Source: Melanopsichium pennsylvanicum
Lineage: Eukaryota; Basidiomycota; Ustilaginomycetes; Ustilaginales
Direction of reading: 5' to 3'
Assembly (NCBI GenBank): GCA_900208305.1
Contig: OAPG01000017.1
Coordinates: 434,001-498,000, forward strand
DNA length: 64,000 bases
The translations under genes were made by a program, and so were the position numbers. Positions 24,614-35,746 of this stretch are shown piece after piece (the stretch's first letter is position 1; every line of letters begins with the position of its first letter). Under the pieces are notes generated by a model, which made no database searches, was not told where the DNA came from, and saw only the letters and a program-made list of their open reading frames with translations.

Positions 24614-26245
24614 TTATGCGGTTGCGTGCCTTGCATCCTTTTCCTGGTTCACATCTGCCTGGACTGCAGCGAGTTGAGCGTCGTGTGCATGTGCATCCCC
24701 CCTACTCGCTACATGTACATTCTCTGCCATATCCCTCGACTCCTGACTGCTTCCCTGGGTATCGCTCCTCAACGAATCTGTGTGATGCTTTGCGTTTGGC
24801 ATCTTCTCGTTAATGTCGAGTGTCTGACCGTGTGTAGGATGGTAATTGCCTTCCAAATCCCTGTTGATAAACGCATAGTCATACGCCCATTCACCACACT
24901 GGTCCTCGTCCATCCCCACCACTTCACCCATTTCTGAACTCCTAAAGGGTCCAATAAACGGTGTGTGATCCACCACAAACATGATGGCAAACGTAATACC
25001 CGCACACCATGCCGTGACTGCAACACAGTACGCAATCTGGTAGGGCAACTGGATAAAGTGGCCATCCAACCATCCACCTGGAATCACCGTGTTTCCGTCA
25101 TTGTTAGCCACCGAAGCCTGAGCAAAGATACCAGTGAGAAGAGTACCCACATACCCAGCGAGCGCGTGGACGGAAAAGATATCCATCACATCATCTACAC
25201 GCATAGGACCCTTGAGCACCGTAGCAAAGTTGGAAACGGCAGCCGAGACAACACCGATGAGCAACGCGGCTGGCATTCCTACAAAGCCAGCAGCTGGGGT
25301 GATAGCAACCAGACCGGCAATGGCGCCTGTGCAGAAACCCACGACGGACCACTTGCGCTCCAGACGGAAATCGAGGAACATCCAAGTCAAACCGGCCGCA
25401 CTAGCAGCGAGGTTGGTGGTAGAGATGGCCATAGCTGCACGAAGGTTAGCAGCAAAAGTGGAGCCGCCGTTGAAACCGATCCAACCAAACCAGAGGAAGA
25501 CGGTACCCAAAAAGATGTATGACACGTTATGAGGTTTGAACAGTAACCTCTCTGAACCGTAACCCGTCCTGGGACCGAGATAGTAGCTGATGACGAGACC
25601 GGTGATACCCGAGTTGATCTCAACCGGACCACCACCGGCGTAATCCAACACTCCCCACTTGAACGCCCAACCGGTAGGATTCCAGATCCAGCACGCGATC
25701 ACATCGTACACCAACGTGGTCCAAATAAAGGTGAAGACCAAAAAGGGCCACACCCTACCTCGTTCGCAAGCTGCACCGATGGCGATAGCGGGTACGAGGT
25801 TAGCAAACATGCACTGGTAAAGTGCGTAGACAATCTCGGGAAGCTTGTTGTAAGCCTGAGGCACTGGGTTTTGGAGGACACCCATGTAGCCAAAGTTTCG
25901 AAGATTGCCAAGGAATGCTCCAGATGTTTGGGAGAAAGCGAGCGAGTAACCCCAGAAGAACCACTGGAAGCTCACCACGGCCAGAGCGGCGAGGGTGAGA
26001 AGCAGGAGATGAAGAGCGTTTTTTCGTCGAGCCAGACCAGAGTAGAGATAGCCAAGCCCAGGAATCATGATCCATACAAGCGCGGTACATGTGAGGATCC
26101 AAGAAATGTCTCCAGGAGAGTATGCGACGACGTTGGCATTATCGGTACCATAGGAGACAATAATGTCGGTTCCATTAGGGAGCGAGTTGGAACCGGAAGT
26201 AGTGCCCTCAGGCGCTTGGAGCACGCCATAAGTGATGTTGACCAT
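24614..26245 (-). CDS. Mep/Amt ammonium permease, Glu twin-site type
   Basis: A plasma-membrane ammonium transporter of 543 residues with about 11 hydrophobic helices, starting at ISWILTCTALVWIMIPGLGY. Family signatures include the conserved DYAGGGPVEI and DDVMDIFSVHALAGYVGT segments. The pore 'twin-His' pair is Glu209 and His360: the first His is replaced by Glu, as in yeast Mep1/Mep3 and unlike Mep2-type sensors. The cytosolic tail keeps the conserved GMDEDQCGEWAYDY block, then a His/Asp/Ser-rich extension. Smut fungi are known to carry two such permeases (Ump1 and Ump2 in Ustilago maydis). The Glu suggests the non-Mep2 paralogue, but I do not assign a symbol. The upstream region is unusually long (3.2 kb), which may hold nitrogen-responsive control. 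Confidence 0.95.
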   Translation of the reverse strand: MVNITYGVLQAPEGTTSGSNSLPNGTDIIVSYGTDNANVVAYSPGDISWILTCTALVWIMIPGLGYLYSGLARRKNALHLLLLTLAALAVVSFQWFFWGYSLAFSQTSGAFLGNLRNFGYMGVLQNPVPQAYNKLPEIVYALYQCMFANLVPAIAIGAACERGRVWPFLVFTFIWTTLVYDVIACWIWNPTGWAFKWGVLDYAGGGPVEINSGITGLVISYYLGPRTGYGSERLLFKPHNVSYIFLGTVFLWFGWIGFNGGSTFAANLRAAMAISTTNLAASAAGLTWMFLDFRLERKWSVVGFCTGAIAGLVAITPAAGFVGMPAALLIGVVSAAVSNFATVLKGPMRVDDVMDIFSVHALAGYVGTLLTGIFAQASVANNDGNTVIPGGWLDGHFIQLPYQIAYCVAVTAWCAGITFAIMFVVDHTPFIGPFRSSEMGEVVGMDEDQCGEWAYDYAFINRDLEGNYHPTHGQTLDINEKMPNAKHHTDSLRSDTQGSSQESRDMAENVHVASRGDAHAHDAQLAAVQADVNQEKDARHATA

Positions 26246-26654
26246 GATGAGATTGCAATTCTATCACCTCGGTGTTGAGAAAGTATGGTCGAGGGCGGAA
26301 TAGTCAAGGTTGGGTTGAGTCAAGTGGATGAATGCAAACCAATGTTGCGAGGTGCTGAGGCTGCGAGAGCCTCGAGGGCAAATTTAGATGGCGCAAGGGG
26401 TGAAGAAAAAAGGAAGGGAGGAGGAAGAAAAGGTAAGTTGGTGAAAGAGGAAAGAAACGAAGGAGAAATGGAATGCGGGCAATGTATGTATCTTAAAGCT
26501 AAGGCGGACCAAGCTTTTCAAGAGGGGATGGAAATTTTGCTATGAACGGAGAGCTGACTCTTTACAGGAAAGGCACACAGCAAGCATTAGGAGGAGATTT
26601 GCGGAAAGTAGTGTTGGTCTAGGCTTGGTCGTTTGATGGTGCAAATACCTCGAT

Positions 26655-26686
26655 CGGACGGACGGACGAACGGACGGACGGACGAA
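26655..26686. repeat. CGGA/CGAA tetranucleotide repeat
   Basis: Eight tetranucleotide units, arranged as three CGGA plus one CGAA, twice. It lies about 410 bases upstream of the permease start. Confidence 0.9.
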
Positions 26687-26962
26687 TGAGAAGAGGGAAA
26701 GATTACAAGTTTGGGAGCTTTGCAGGACGTTGGAATAAAGGTAGTGTAGCCGAGTATGGGTTTGGGCTGTTGTTCTTCTCTAGACGAAATCCTTGTCTCC
26801 TAACTTTGGCCGTCCATGTGAGCGAGGACATTCCGGAGAAAGAGAGAAAGAGTGAAACCGAAGGAGGGGACGAAGCTGTGTCTTACCAACCCATTTTGTT
26901 TGGAAGTGAAAACTGTGTTTGTGTTGACGCAAAAGAAAATAGAGAAGGAAAAAATCCCCCTG

Positions 26963-26994
<32 letters not shown>

Positions 26995-27018
26995 GCATCA
27001 GCATCAGCATCAGCAGCA
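26963..27018. repeat. CAT/CAG trinucleotide repeat
   Basis: An uninterrupted CAT run changes into alternating CAG/CAT and ends in CAG units. It is non-coding in this context, upstream of the permease gene. Confidence 0.9.
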
Positions 27019-27802
27019 CTTGTTTGGTGTTTTCCCCTGTGTGACCCGATGTCAAGGTAAGAAAAGCCAAATTTCCTTTATTTATTTCTTGCACCTTTTT
27101 CGGTCCACGAGGCTTTGATCTTCGCTTTCAACCAATCCAATGTCTGACTTTTGGAGAATCAAGCCGAATGAACGCGCCCACGATAGACTGACTCAATTTG
27201 AGCCTGATTTCAAATCCAAACTCGAACTCATACTTTACCACACTGTACTGCTTACTGTACGGGTAAGACGGCATCGTTTTGCAGCGCCCATCATACTGTC
27301 AAAAGAAATGCAGCCCACTTACAACACATTCTTGCTATAAGTAACGGCGTGTCAAGGCAAAATACAAATGAGCAGTTCGGAAGAGCAGCACAACCCAGCA
27401 CAAGCAATGTCGCTGATTACTGCCATTCTGGGTTGGTCTGACCGAAAGATGCCAAGACTTTTCTGTTTGATGATCTCAGCTGCGTCTTGTTTGTATAATC
27501 TATTGTAGGTTTATGCGGTCATGGCAGTCACAATTGAGATTGTGGATTGCTTGGCATGAGATGGAGCTTGCCAAGTCAATCTACAGCACAAGCAGAGGAT
27601 GGGCGTTGAATTGATTGTGCATTTCGCTGGCGAGATCATTCTCTTATCTCTCAAGCGAGGTTGAGCCAAGACCTTGTTTGGTTTTTTTCTTGCTTCATGA
27701 CTGCAAGTTTGCTTTGTACACCATTGTTTGAATTGCGCCTTCGTTGCTGTTGATTGTGTACTGTAACAAAGTCAAGAATTCAATATCAAACAGCTCGAGC
27801 GT

Positions 27803-27824
27803 GGGGGTGGGGGCGGGGGCGGGG
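27803..27824 (+). other. potential G-quadruplex motif
   Basis: Four G runs of 5, 5, 5 and 4 are separated by single bases (T, C, C). Short loops and long runs make this a strong four-stranded-structure candidate on the plus strand. It lies 1.6 kb upstream of the permease and 1.6 kb downstream of JHD1. Confidence 0.7.
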
Positions 27825-29408
27825 AAGACGAGCAACACACACTCCCAACTTCGGAAGAAGGGGGACAGCATTGCGTCGATTTGACCGAGCCATGCTTATC
27901 TCTGAGCCTTACGCTTAAAGTCGACGCGTTCTTTTCTGCATCTGGCAGCTGTAACCGAACATATAAAATTCAAATTCAAGCCGAACCAGCGGTGAGCTTG
28001 CAAGCGCGGCCATTCAAACAGTACATTTCTAAAGTCGTGTTGGAAAAATGGTCCATATCCCTTGATAAGACTGCTTAAGGCAACCAATCACAACGCGTCA
28101 TTCTTATCTTGACTACCGTCGGGGTTTGACTTAATAATACTTCCCCGTCGGCCAACTAACAGCGTTTGTTCAGGTCGGTCGCCTCACCGAATCACAAAAT
28201 ACTCTTTTGTAGCATTTGCTGAATCAGAACCCAGCACCTATACTCACTCACTCACTCGGCGTATTATCTCACTCATCCTCCCTTGTTTCCTTTTGATCCT
28301 GTTGTACTCAAAAGCAGACGTGGGCGCGTTAGCTCAACTCGCTAGCTCAACTCGCAACAGACCATCTGCTCTGACTCTGCTTCGACTGCAGTAACTTGTC
28401 TTTTGCTTTGCGTATGTGGATGCTGAGTTATCAACAGGGCTGCCTCTTCCCAGGTCCATGTGCACGAATTTGATATTTAAAATCAATGCTCCTCTCTCGT
28501 ACGAGATATTCTTACCCACAATACCTGACGTTCCTCTACAGAATCTGTGCCAAGCCAACGACGAATGCAGCGCCAGATTTGCACTCACATCACCTCCAAT
28601 TTCAAACGTTGTTTTCGAGAACATCACCCAATATAGGCGAAAGCTTATAACAACCAACATGACGTTGGAAAAAGCAATTCAAATTACAGAGCAATTGCAT
28701 GTTTGCGAGCATTTTGTCAGCCACTGCAACCGAAGAACAACAAAAGATACACATTGCGCTCTCACCTAGCAAAAGTGAGACTCACTTTAGATAACCAAAT
28801 CCACTTCCAAATCAAATTGTTTGTGTGTGAGCATCAATCTTGTGCCAAGCCATCATTCCCAAAACATTTGCATTCGTTCACTCATTCTTTTCATCCAAGC
28901 ATAAAGATGTAAGATGTACGCAAATTCTCCGATCGCACCCAGGGCGCATGAACAAACAATACAAACACAAGCATCGACGTGGGGCGGGTCAAGATGACAA
29001 TCTCGTGCAAAGACGGCAGCGCAAGGGTAGGGGTTCGTGCAGTTTTGCCCTTATCTTTTAGATTGTGCTCAACCAGAGATAACATCAAAACATAAAACAC
29101 CGACCCCGCGAGTTTCGCCAAACATGTGACGTCAAGAACCCGACAATGTAGTGTGGGGGTCTTGAGAGATAAGCAAGCAAGCCATCGAGACAGCCAACTC
29201 TGCAAACTTGATCTTATCTGTGCACTCGATCTGTGCAGCCATCACCCATCCTTCCCGTCTTTCACACCCGAATTCATGATTCTCAAAGTATCATCCCCGC
29301 TTACAAGCTACGACCGGCGACTGCGTGACATGCAACAGCCTTCTAATTTACTGTACTGTTTCCAGCTTCATCCAAATCCCGCCGCCGCCGCCGAAACAGC
29401 CTCACCGT

Positions 29409-31415
29409 CTATCGCCGCGCTTTCGTGTTCTTAGTCGCCGAAAAACTTTTCCTCTTCTTGTCGCCCTCCTTCCCATTTGCTGCCCGCTGCCGAGTACGAG
29501 CAAGTTGAACAGAATCCGAAACGCGCTTTGCCAACTCAATCCGTTGCCTCAATGACGCCAGCAAACCTTGCGCCTTTTGCAAGTTGCCAACATAGTGCGT
29601 TGGAATCGCCTCCCTTGCTGCCTTCTGCTGCTTGACTGACCTCTCGTCACCACCTTTCGCCACAAATTCGTCCTGGATCAATTCGAGATCGTCATTCAGC
29701 GTCTGACAGATGAGCTCCATGTTGCTGAGCACCTTTTTCGGTGGGACGACATCCACATACTCCGCCATATCCACCTCCTCTTTCTCCGTCGTCTCTCCAA
29801 CTTGGCATAGATCCGAATTATCGTCCTCCTTGAGATCATCCACACGTTCCAGTCGCTCGTACCATCCCTTGGCAACAAACCATGCGAGGCGCTTTAGATG
29901 GGGGAAACGAAACTTTTTGGGTACCTTTGTGGCTTCTTCGATCTCGACCAATCTCCATTGCGTTGCAACGTTCCAGTCGGTCAAAAAGTTGCCGCCCACC
30001 ACCAATGTGTTTTTGGGCGTGTATACACAATGTAGCCAGCCCGAAGGGATGAGCATGGTTTCTCCTGGTGTGATATCAACGCGCGTCAGGCTATGCAGAT
30101 GATCACCCAGCCAATCGAAATCCTGCCTCGTGCTACTGCACCATGCTTTGTACGCAGCCAGATTGCGTGGAGTCGGAGGTGCAAACAGGAACGTCTTTTG
30201 ACCCCAAATCACATGATAATAGACGCTGCTGCCGGCAAAATCGATATGCCAGTCCGAGTACGCGCCTTCCACACCCATGAGCACATAGCGCTGTACTTTA
30301 GGCCAACTGTTGTCGGGGCAATTCGCATCGCGACGTTCCTCCGGCCAATCGCGAGTGACCCAATCTAGATCTCGCACGAGTTGAGGTGCTTCTACATACG
30401 CTTGCATCGGTGTGTTTGTCACTTCAAGCGAGATGACGTTGAGCGTTTTCTTCTTCTTCTCTTTGGGTGTGTCAAAGTACTCTGCCCATTCCGAGATGGT
30501 CCAAGACGATTTGACCGAGGACTGCGAGGCGACGTCGATGACTTCGACCGGAGTGTCGTGACCAATGATATCAGCCACGTCAAAGATGGTCATTTTGGGA
30601 GGAGGCACTACCATGCCAGGAATGGTGGTTGATGTTGGTGCGAGACGAGGTATCGATTTTTTCTTGGCTTTCAATTGCTTCTTACCATGATCATTGGTGG
30701 GCGCATCCGGCTCGTCTTTGACGGCAGCGTCGGATGACGGCTGTGCTGTTTGATTGTTGGGTGCGGGAACGAGTACCGGTTTGAGAAGAGCTGAATCGTC
30801 GTGCAACAACCAGTCGATGGTCCATTCGTGCCCTTGCATTCTGCGAAATTGGTCGGGTTCGAATTCGTACGTGTTGAGAAAATTCTTCCATCGTCCCAAC
30901 GGGTCTGCTGGGATTCCCTCTTGGATGGCAGCATAGTCAACTTGGATTTTTGCGCGGTGTGATTTGCGGCGTGGTGGACGGACAAGGTTGGCGAGCGGAG
31001 GTCGAGAAGAACTGGTGCCAGATTCGTAAGCTTGTTGGGATCGAGTGATGCAGGCTTGGCAGTACCATTTGCTAAAGTCGTCGGGATTTTCGAGGCCGAT
31101 ACAGATGCAATGGAACCAGGTGTTGCAGTGGGTGCAGCAGATCCAGGTCTCACGATCGGAAGCGGCGCCCTTGCGTGGCGTGGGAGAAGGTTGACCTGGT
31201 GCAGGGCAGGCGGCACAATCGAGCTCCGATTCGTCGACGGGTTTTGCACGTGGCTTCTTCTGCTTTGGCCGCGCGTCGGCTTGAGTAGATGTTGATCTTG
31301 CGTCGAGAGAAGGAGACTTTGGTCTCTTGTGTGGACTTGATCGCAAGGTACGAGACGGTGCTGACGTTGCAACCGCCTCGACACCGATGGGAAGTGCAGC
31401 TGCCGCAACAGTCAT
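29409..31415 (-). CDS. JHD1: JmjC histone demethylase, JHD1/KDM2 type
   Basis: A nuclear Fe(II)/2-oxoglutarate dioxygenase of 668 residues, expected to demethylate histone H3 lysine 36. A basic disordered N-terminus is followed by a PHD finger (Cys pairs from residue 67 to about 122, with the WICCTHCNTWFHCICIG core), then a linker and the JmjC domain. The iron ligands are present: His390 and Asp392 in SDWHIDF and His462 in GWLHCVYTP. The neighbouring SVYYHVIWGQKTFLFAPPT and TLVVGGNFL segments are characteristic of the JHD1 family. The C-terminal third is helical and charged and ends in a Lys/Arg-rich tail. Domain order (PHD then JmjC) and length fit fungal JHD1. It is transcribed away from the 32403 gene across a shared promoter region of about 1 kb. 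Confidence 0.95.
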   Translation of the reverse strand: MTVAAAALPIGVEAVATSAPSRTLRSSPHKRPKSPSLDARSTSTQADARPKQKKPRAKPVDESELDCAACPAPGQPSPTPRKGAASDRETWICCTHCNTWFHCICIGLENPDDFSKWYCQACITRSQQAYESGTSSSRPPLANLVRPPRRKSHRAKIQVDYAAIQEGIPADPLGRWKNFLNTYEFEPDQFRRMQGHEWTIDWLLHDDSALLKPVLVPAPNNQTAQPSSDAAVKDEPDAPTNDHGKKQLKAKKKSIPRLAPTSTTIPGMVVPPPKMTIFDVADIIGHDTPVEVIDVASQSSVKSSWTISEWAEYFDTPKEKKKKTLNVISLEVTNTPMQAYVEAPQLVRDLDWVTRDWPEERRDANCPDNSWPKVQRYVLMGVEGAYSDWHIDFAGSSVYYHVIWGQKTFLFAPPTPRNLAAYKAWCSSTRQDFDWLGDHLHSLTRVDITPGETMLIPSGWLHCVYTPKNTLVVGGNFLTDWNVATQWRLVEIEEATKVPKKFRFPHLKRLAWFVAKGWYERLERVDDLKEDDNSDLCQVGETTEKEEVDMAEYVDVVPPKKVLSNMELICQTLNDDLELIQDEFVAKGGDERSVKQQKAAREAIPTHYVGNLQKAQGLLASLRQRIELAKRVSDSVQLARTRQRAANGKEGDKKRKSFSATKNTKARR

Positions 31416-32402
31416 GATGCGGCAGCTTTGCGTGACGATTTGTGCTCTGTTTTGCGGTTATTTTGAGGCCTAGTGAAGAACGTGAGAGTCTTTCCCAGGT
31501 CACTCGTGGTTTCGTGGACGGAGAGGAGCGGGTTGACAGAAGAGACGGTGTCGTGTGAGGGGGTTTTGAAGTCGTTGATTCAGAATGAATTGACAGATTC
31601 GGATACGCCGAGAAGCTGACCGGCCAACGAGAGCATAAGTTTGAGCAAAAGAGCGCCAATGGATGGATCGGTCGAGTTGTAGACGTTTGGCGAGATGATG
31701 ATGGAGGAGTGAAGGCGAAACAAGACTTGATGGTAGCACGGATCTTCGCATTTGCTGCATCTGTGGCTATCACGTGACCAATAAGCTCTGACGCCACGAC
31801 CCGTAGAAACAAGAAGTTTAAACATTTAAAACGAAAACAAAAACGAACCAAGAAAAAGAAAAAAAGAAAAAGAGTGCTCTAAAATTGGTTCAACAATACC
31901 CAGAGAACAAGGGATTAGAGAGTTATTTTAGAGGAGGCCCGAAAGAATGAGATCCTTTGAGTCTCTGTTTAGGGGGGGGCGCGCTCATCAAAGTTGTGAG
32001 AGAACCCTACAACTATGACCAATCCTAAGTTTTTTTTTCAAAACAATGTTACTCCGTCACTAACAACAATCACGAAGGGAGATGATTTCGCAGAAAAGGA
32101 AAGCAAAACAGGTCGGTGACGTAAATGCTTCTCTCTCAATCCGCCATGTGTCGGAACAAGCCGAGCTTGGACGGGATACGCGCTCTTAACCCATTGTAGT
32201 TCCTCTTTTACCGGAAGGGCGTATGATGTGAGCATTGACCACTCCGAAAAAGTTACCACCACCAAGCAAGCTGAACTCTCCTGGCCTCTTCTTTTCTCTC
32301 CTCTTCTCTTCCTCCATCCAAATACAAGTACTGTAGATCCTATCTCACAAGTCGTGTACGAGTCTGTTCACCTCGTTCAACTACGAAACAGACCCATCCG
32401 TC
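31416..32402. other. divergent promoter region
   Basis: The JHD1 gene and the 32403 gene start from this shared 987-base region. It contains A-rich runs (about 31825-31870), a G8 run near 31972 and a CT-rich stretch just before the plus-strand start (about 32275-32325). No gene is supported. Confidence 0.6.
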
Positions 32403-35400
32403 ATGGTCACACAGCCACACACAAAGCCCAGACCCAGTGGTCGCGCCTCTATTCCCACACCCGCCGTCCGATTCCCAAACAATGACAGCCCACGCCAGCT
32501 CACTCGCAAGCAACGAAACGCCAACAAGTCAAAAGGTTTCTTTGGCTGGCTCATCTCCTTTGCCAGTCGTGTCACCATCTTCTACCTTATCTATGCTGCC
32601 CTGTGGACCTGTCCTTCACGTCCCTTCGCTTTCGACTATTCCGCAAAAGATCCACGTCCCGTCTGCCGCAACTTGGCTCAAGCTCATCAACAGATCGCAC
32701 CCATCGTCACGCCTTACCTCCACCTCGCTCAACAAAAAGCCGAGCCCTATACTCGCCCTATAGTGCAAGCAGCTACCCCATGGATCAACCGAGCTCAAAC
32801 CGTCTCCCGTCCCATCTACCGGCAAGTCAACAAGCGTGGTCGCCTTATCTGGAAGAAGCGCATCGATCCGGCTCGCAAACGTGCTCTCAAAAAAGCACGC
32901 AAGCAGCTCGATCCTTACCTTACCCAAGCACACCAGTATCACAAGCGCAACATTCAGCCTCACGTGGACACGGCACGCAATGCTGTCAAACCTTACCAAG
33001 ACATCTATCAACGCGACATTTCCCCCTACGTCGACCAGGCTTATAAGTACAGCCTTCACTCGTCTTCCGTTTCGTACGCTTTCTACGTGGACAAGGTTCA
33101 CCCCCACGTCGTTCAAGGTCTTAAGCAGATCTACAGTTTCTTTGTAAATTACGTCGATCCCGCCGTACGTAGATTTTACAGCATCTACGTCCGACCTCAG
33201 CTCGACCGCTTGCTCGAAAAGGTCTACGAACGCAAGGCTCATTGGCTCGGCTCGGATGCCATCAAATCTGCACAGTCCGAGATGAAGCACGCGGAGAAGC
33301 TAGCCGATCAGCACGCTAAGCAGTCGATCAAGAAAGCTGTAAGTTGAAGCGACCAAAATGCCTGAGCGAAGCACTTACTGGCGTTCTCCGCTCTAGCCTT
33401 TTGAGAGCGAAATCGCAACAGTCGCTGACACATATTCCCGTCCCTCGCCTCTCCTTCACTACATCTTCCATTCTGTGTGTGAACAGGAGGACGAAGCAAT
33501 CCAAACCCAAAACGACCCGTCCATTCTCGACCGTGTCAAGCAGGCCAAGCAAGCAGTCTTCGATACGTCCACCATCGACGATCGCATCAAGACTGCAGCG
33601 CTCGATGCCGAACTCGATGCCGAAGAAGAAAAGGCAAAAGAACTTCTCGAAGTATGGGAGAACGGGATGACCGATCTCATCGAGAAGGAATACAAGCTTG
33701 CTATCGACCGCATTGCCGATCTCCGAAACAGACGCCTGTCCGACCTTCCGGATCGCTTCGGCCTCGTCAACGAAGCTTTTGTCGAGGACACAGTGGCTTT
33801 GATCCTCAACCGGGTCGAACGAGGTGTTCGGAAGATTTCCAACTCCAACCTCTCGGCTGAGAAGAAGCTCGAAGCAGGGCAAAGACTTGTGGACGCACAG
33901 ATAGCAAAGTTTGACGACGCCGCGTCCGCGACGAAAGCCGAGATCGCTGGGTTTTATGAAGTGTTGCTTCAGCAGGAAAGGGAGACGATCGAAACGAGCA
34001 GCGCCGAGGTGCGCAGGTATGGCGCGGCAGCAAAGGAGGCGTACGACGGTATTATGAAAGGAGCCAAGTTTGCTGCCACCATGGACGAATGGCATGGTTG
34101 GGACACTGGCGTTCGTAAGCGCGCTTCACTTTTCGCTGAAGAGCTCAATGCCGTCCAGTCCAACAAGAAGGCGGTCAGAACCGCTTCCGGTGCGGTCGAT
34201 CTCAGAAAAGAGGCACCGGATATGCAGAAGGAGATCAACGGTCTGCGAGCCCATACAGAAAAGCTGCACAGTTCGGCACGCAACGAGCTCGTTGCCTACT
34301 GCGTTGCTGCAGTGGCTCAACTCGGGGGTGAAGGCATTGCAGCCAAGATCAGCGACATTACTGATAGGCTGGCCGAGCAGGCGAATAGGATCAGCACCGA
34401 CGCCGCCGCTGGTATGTTGGGTGCGGTTGGATCTGCCCGATCCAAGCTTGGTCTGGGTGAACCCGCAAGTGAAGGCTATGTGGCTAGGGCCAAGGCTTAT
34501 GTCGCGTCCGGAACTGGATCTGGCTCTGCCTTCAACGACTACATCAGCAGCCTCAATGCGAACCTCAATGCGAACCTCAATGCGGCAGGTGCATCCGTTT
34601 CCTCTATCGCTGCTCAAGCCTCTAGCAGTGTCGCTTCGGCCGTGGGCGTGTCCACACCTGCCTCGGCTAAAGCGTCCTCTGCAGCCGTCAACGTCGCATC
34701 CAATGCCCAGGCTGCCGCATTCTCCGCCAGCAGCGCGGTGAGCAAAGCGAGCCGTAACGCTGCTTCGGCCCTCGGCGCTTCTCCCACCCCCGAAACGTTC
34801 GAGGATTATGTGGACGCTTCTACTGCTGGTGTCGAGGCGGCTGTGGACTCTGCTGTCGCTAGTGCTGGGTCTGTTTCGGCAAGTGCGAGCTCCGTTGCTT
34901 CCAAGGTCAGTCGCAGCGTTGCTTCCGCTGTCGGCGCAAGCCCGACTCCCGAAACGGCTGGTGATTATGTTGAGGCGATTAGGGACAATGTCGTCTCTGC
35001 CGCTGGAAAGGTTGGTGAAATGGCTGAGTCAGGTGTGTTCTCGCCTGCTTCGTCGCTGGTCTCGGTTGCGTCGAGTGCGGTTGGTGCAGCTGCGGGTGAT
35101 GGTGTTTCCTCTGCAAGCTCAGTGGCTTCGATTGTGGGAAAGAGTGTTGAATCTGGCGCTTCGTCAGCGAGCTCCATCGCGAGCAAAGCTTCTCGCTCAG
35201 CGGCCAGTGCATTTGGTGCCAGTCCGACACCAGAAACTCTCGGTGATTATCTAGAGGATGCGAGGGATGCAGCTCAGAAGGTTTCCCGTTCGGCTTCGAG
35301 TGGGGTGAGTGTGGTTTATGCAAGTGCTAGCTCAGCAGGTGCATCTGTGGCTTCAGTGATTGTGGATAACGATGGTGTGGAGTCGCTGTCGAGAGTAGCA

Positions 35401-35715
35401 AACGCTGCTGCTAGTTCGATCAGCTCTGCAGCGCAAGTCGGGTCGAAGAGTTTAAACTCGTATGCTAGTCAGGCGAGCGAAGGTGCAAGTTCGGTGGTGG
35501 ATCCAATGGTTTCGAATGCAGCTTCGATCGCAAACAGTGCAACCAAATCAGCGGAATCCGTGCTCGAAAGCGCAAGTAGCTTGGTCAGCAAGGCTTCCAG
35601 ATCAGCTGCAAGTGCAGTAGGTGCATCCCCAACTCCAAACACAATCGACGATTATGTAGAGGATGCTAAAGACGCCCTCAAAAACGCTGCTGCTAGAGTT
35701 CATGTTGAGCTCTAA
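32403..35715 (+). CDS. membrane-anchored Ala/Ser repeat protein with SPTPET modules
   Basis: Exons 32403-33338 and 33487-35715 join in phase 0 across a 148-base intron (donor GTAAGT, acceptor AACAG), giving 1054 residues. A hydrophobic segment near residues 48-68 (WLISFASRVTIFYLIYAALW) probably anchors the protein. Residues about 85-310 are Tyr/Pro/His-rich with repeated phrases such as PYxxxAxxY. A charged coiled-coil region follows (about 315-560). The last 450 residues are Ala/Ser/Val-rich and carry four copies of a 27-residue module of the form SKASRSAASAVGASPTPET plus a D-Y-V/L-E end, starting at residues 731, 784, 878 and 1013. I recall similar SPTP-containing Ala/Ser-rich proteins in other fungi, sometimes mislabelled as transcription factors. 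The function is unknown; the C-terminus looks like long amphipathic helix, perhaps binding lipid surfaces, but that is inference. Confidence 0.85.
34741..35667 (+). repeat. four dispersed copies of an 81-base coding module
   Basis: The copies start at 34741, 34900, 35182 and 35587 and are separated by Ala/Ser-rich sequence of different lengths. The invariant protein core is G-A-S-P-T-P followed by E/N-T and then D-Y. The copies differ clearly at the DNA level, so the repeat is not recent. Confidence 0.85.
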
Positions 35716-35728
35716 AGCAGAGTTGTAT

Positions 35729-35746
35729 ACACACACACACACACAC
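35729..35746. repeat. AC dinucleotide repeat
   Basis: Nine AC units lie just past the stop codon of the repeat protein, in the 273-base gap between two converging genes. Confidence 0.9.

Larger units (their letters stand above)
26246..29408. other. 3.2-kb intergenic region upstream of the permease
   Basis: This holds the permease promoter and the JHD1 3' end. No gene is recognisable; the longest open frames (117 and 108 codons near 28.4-28.7 kb) overlap on opposite strands and match nothing I know. It is rich in simple repeats: CGGA at 26655-26686, CAT/CAG at 26963-27018, and a four-run G tract at 27803-27824. Confidence 0.6.

Noticed and set aside
28416..28769. 117-codon plus frame between the permease and JHD1 genes
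   Set aside because: It overlaps an equally long minus frame and matches nothing known.
27640..29220. Cluster of about eight GATA-type (WGATAR) nitrogen-regulator sites upstream of the permease
   Set aside because: The number is close to what chance gives for a 3.2-kb region on both strands, and several lie nearer the JHD1 end, so it is not evidence by itself.
33328..34095. 255-codon minus-strand frame over the repeat protein
   Set aside because: Antisense shadow; the sense frame has matching intron phases and domain features.
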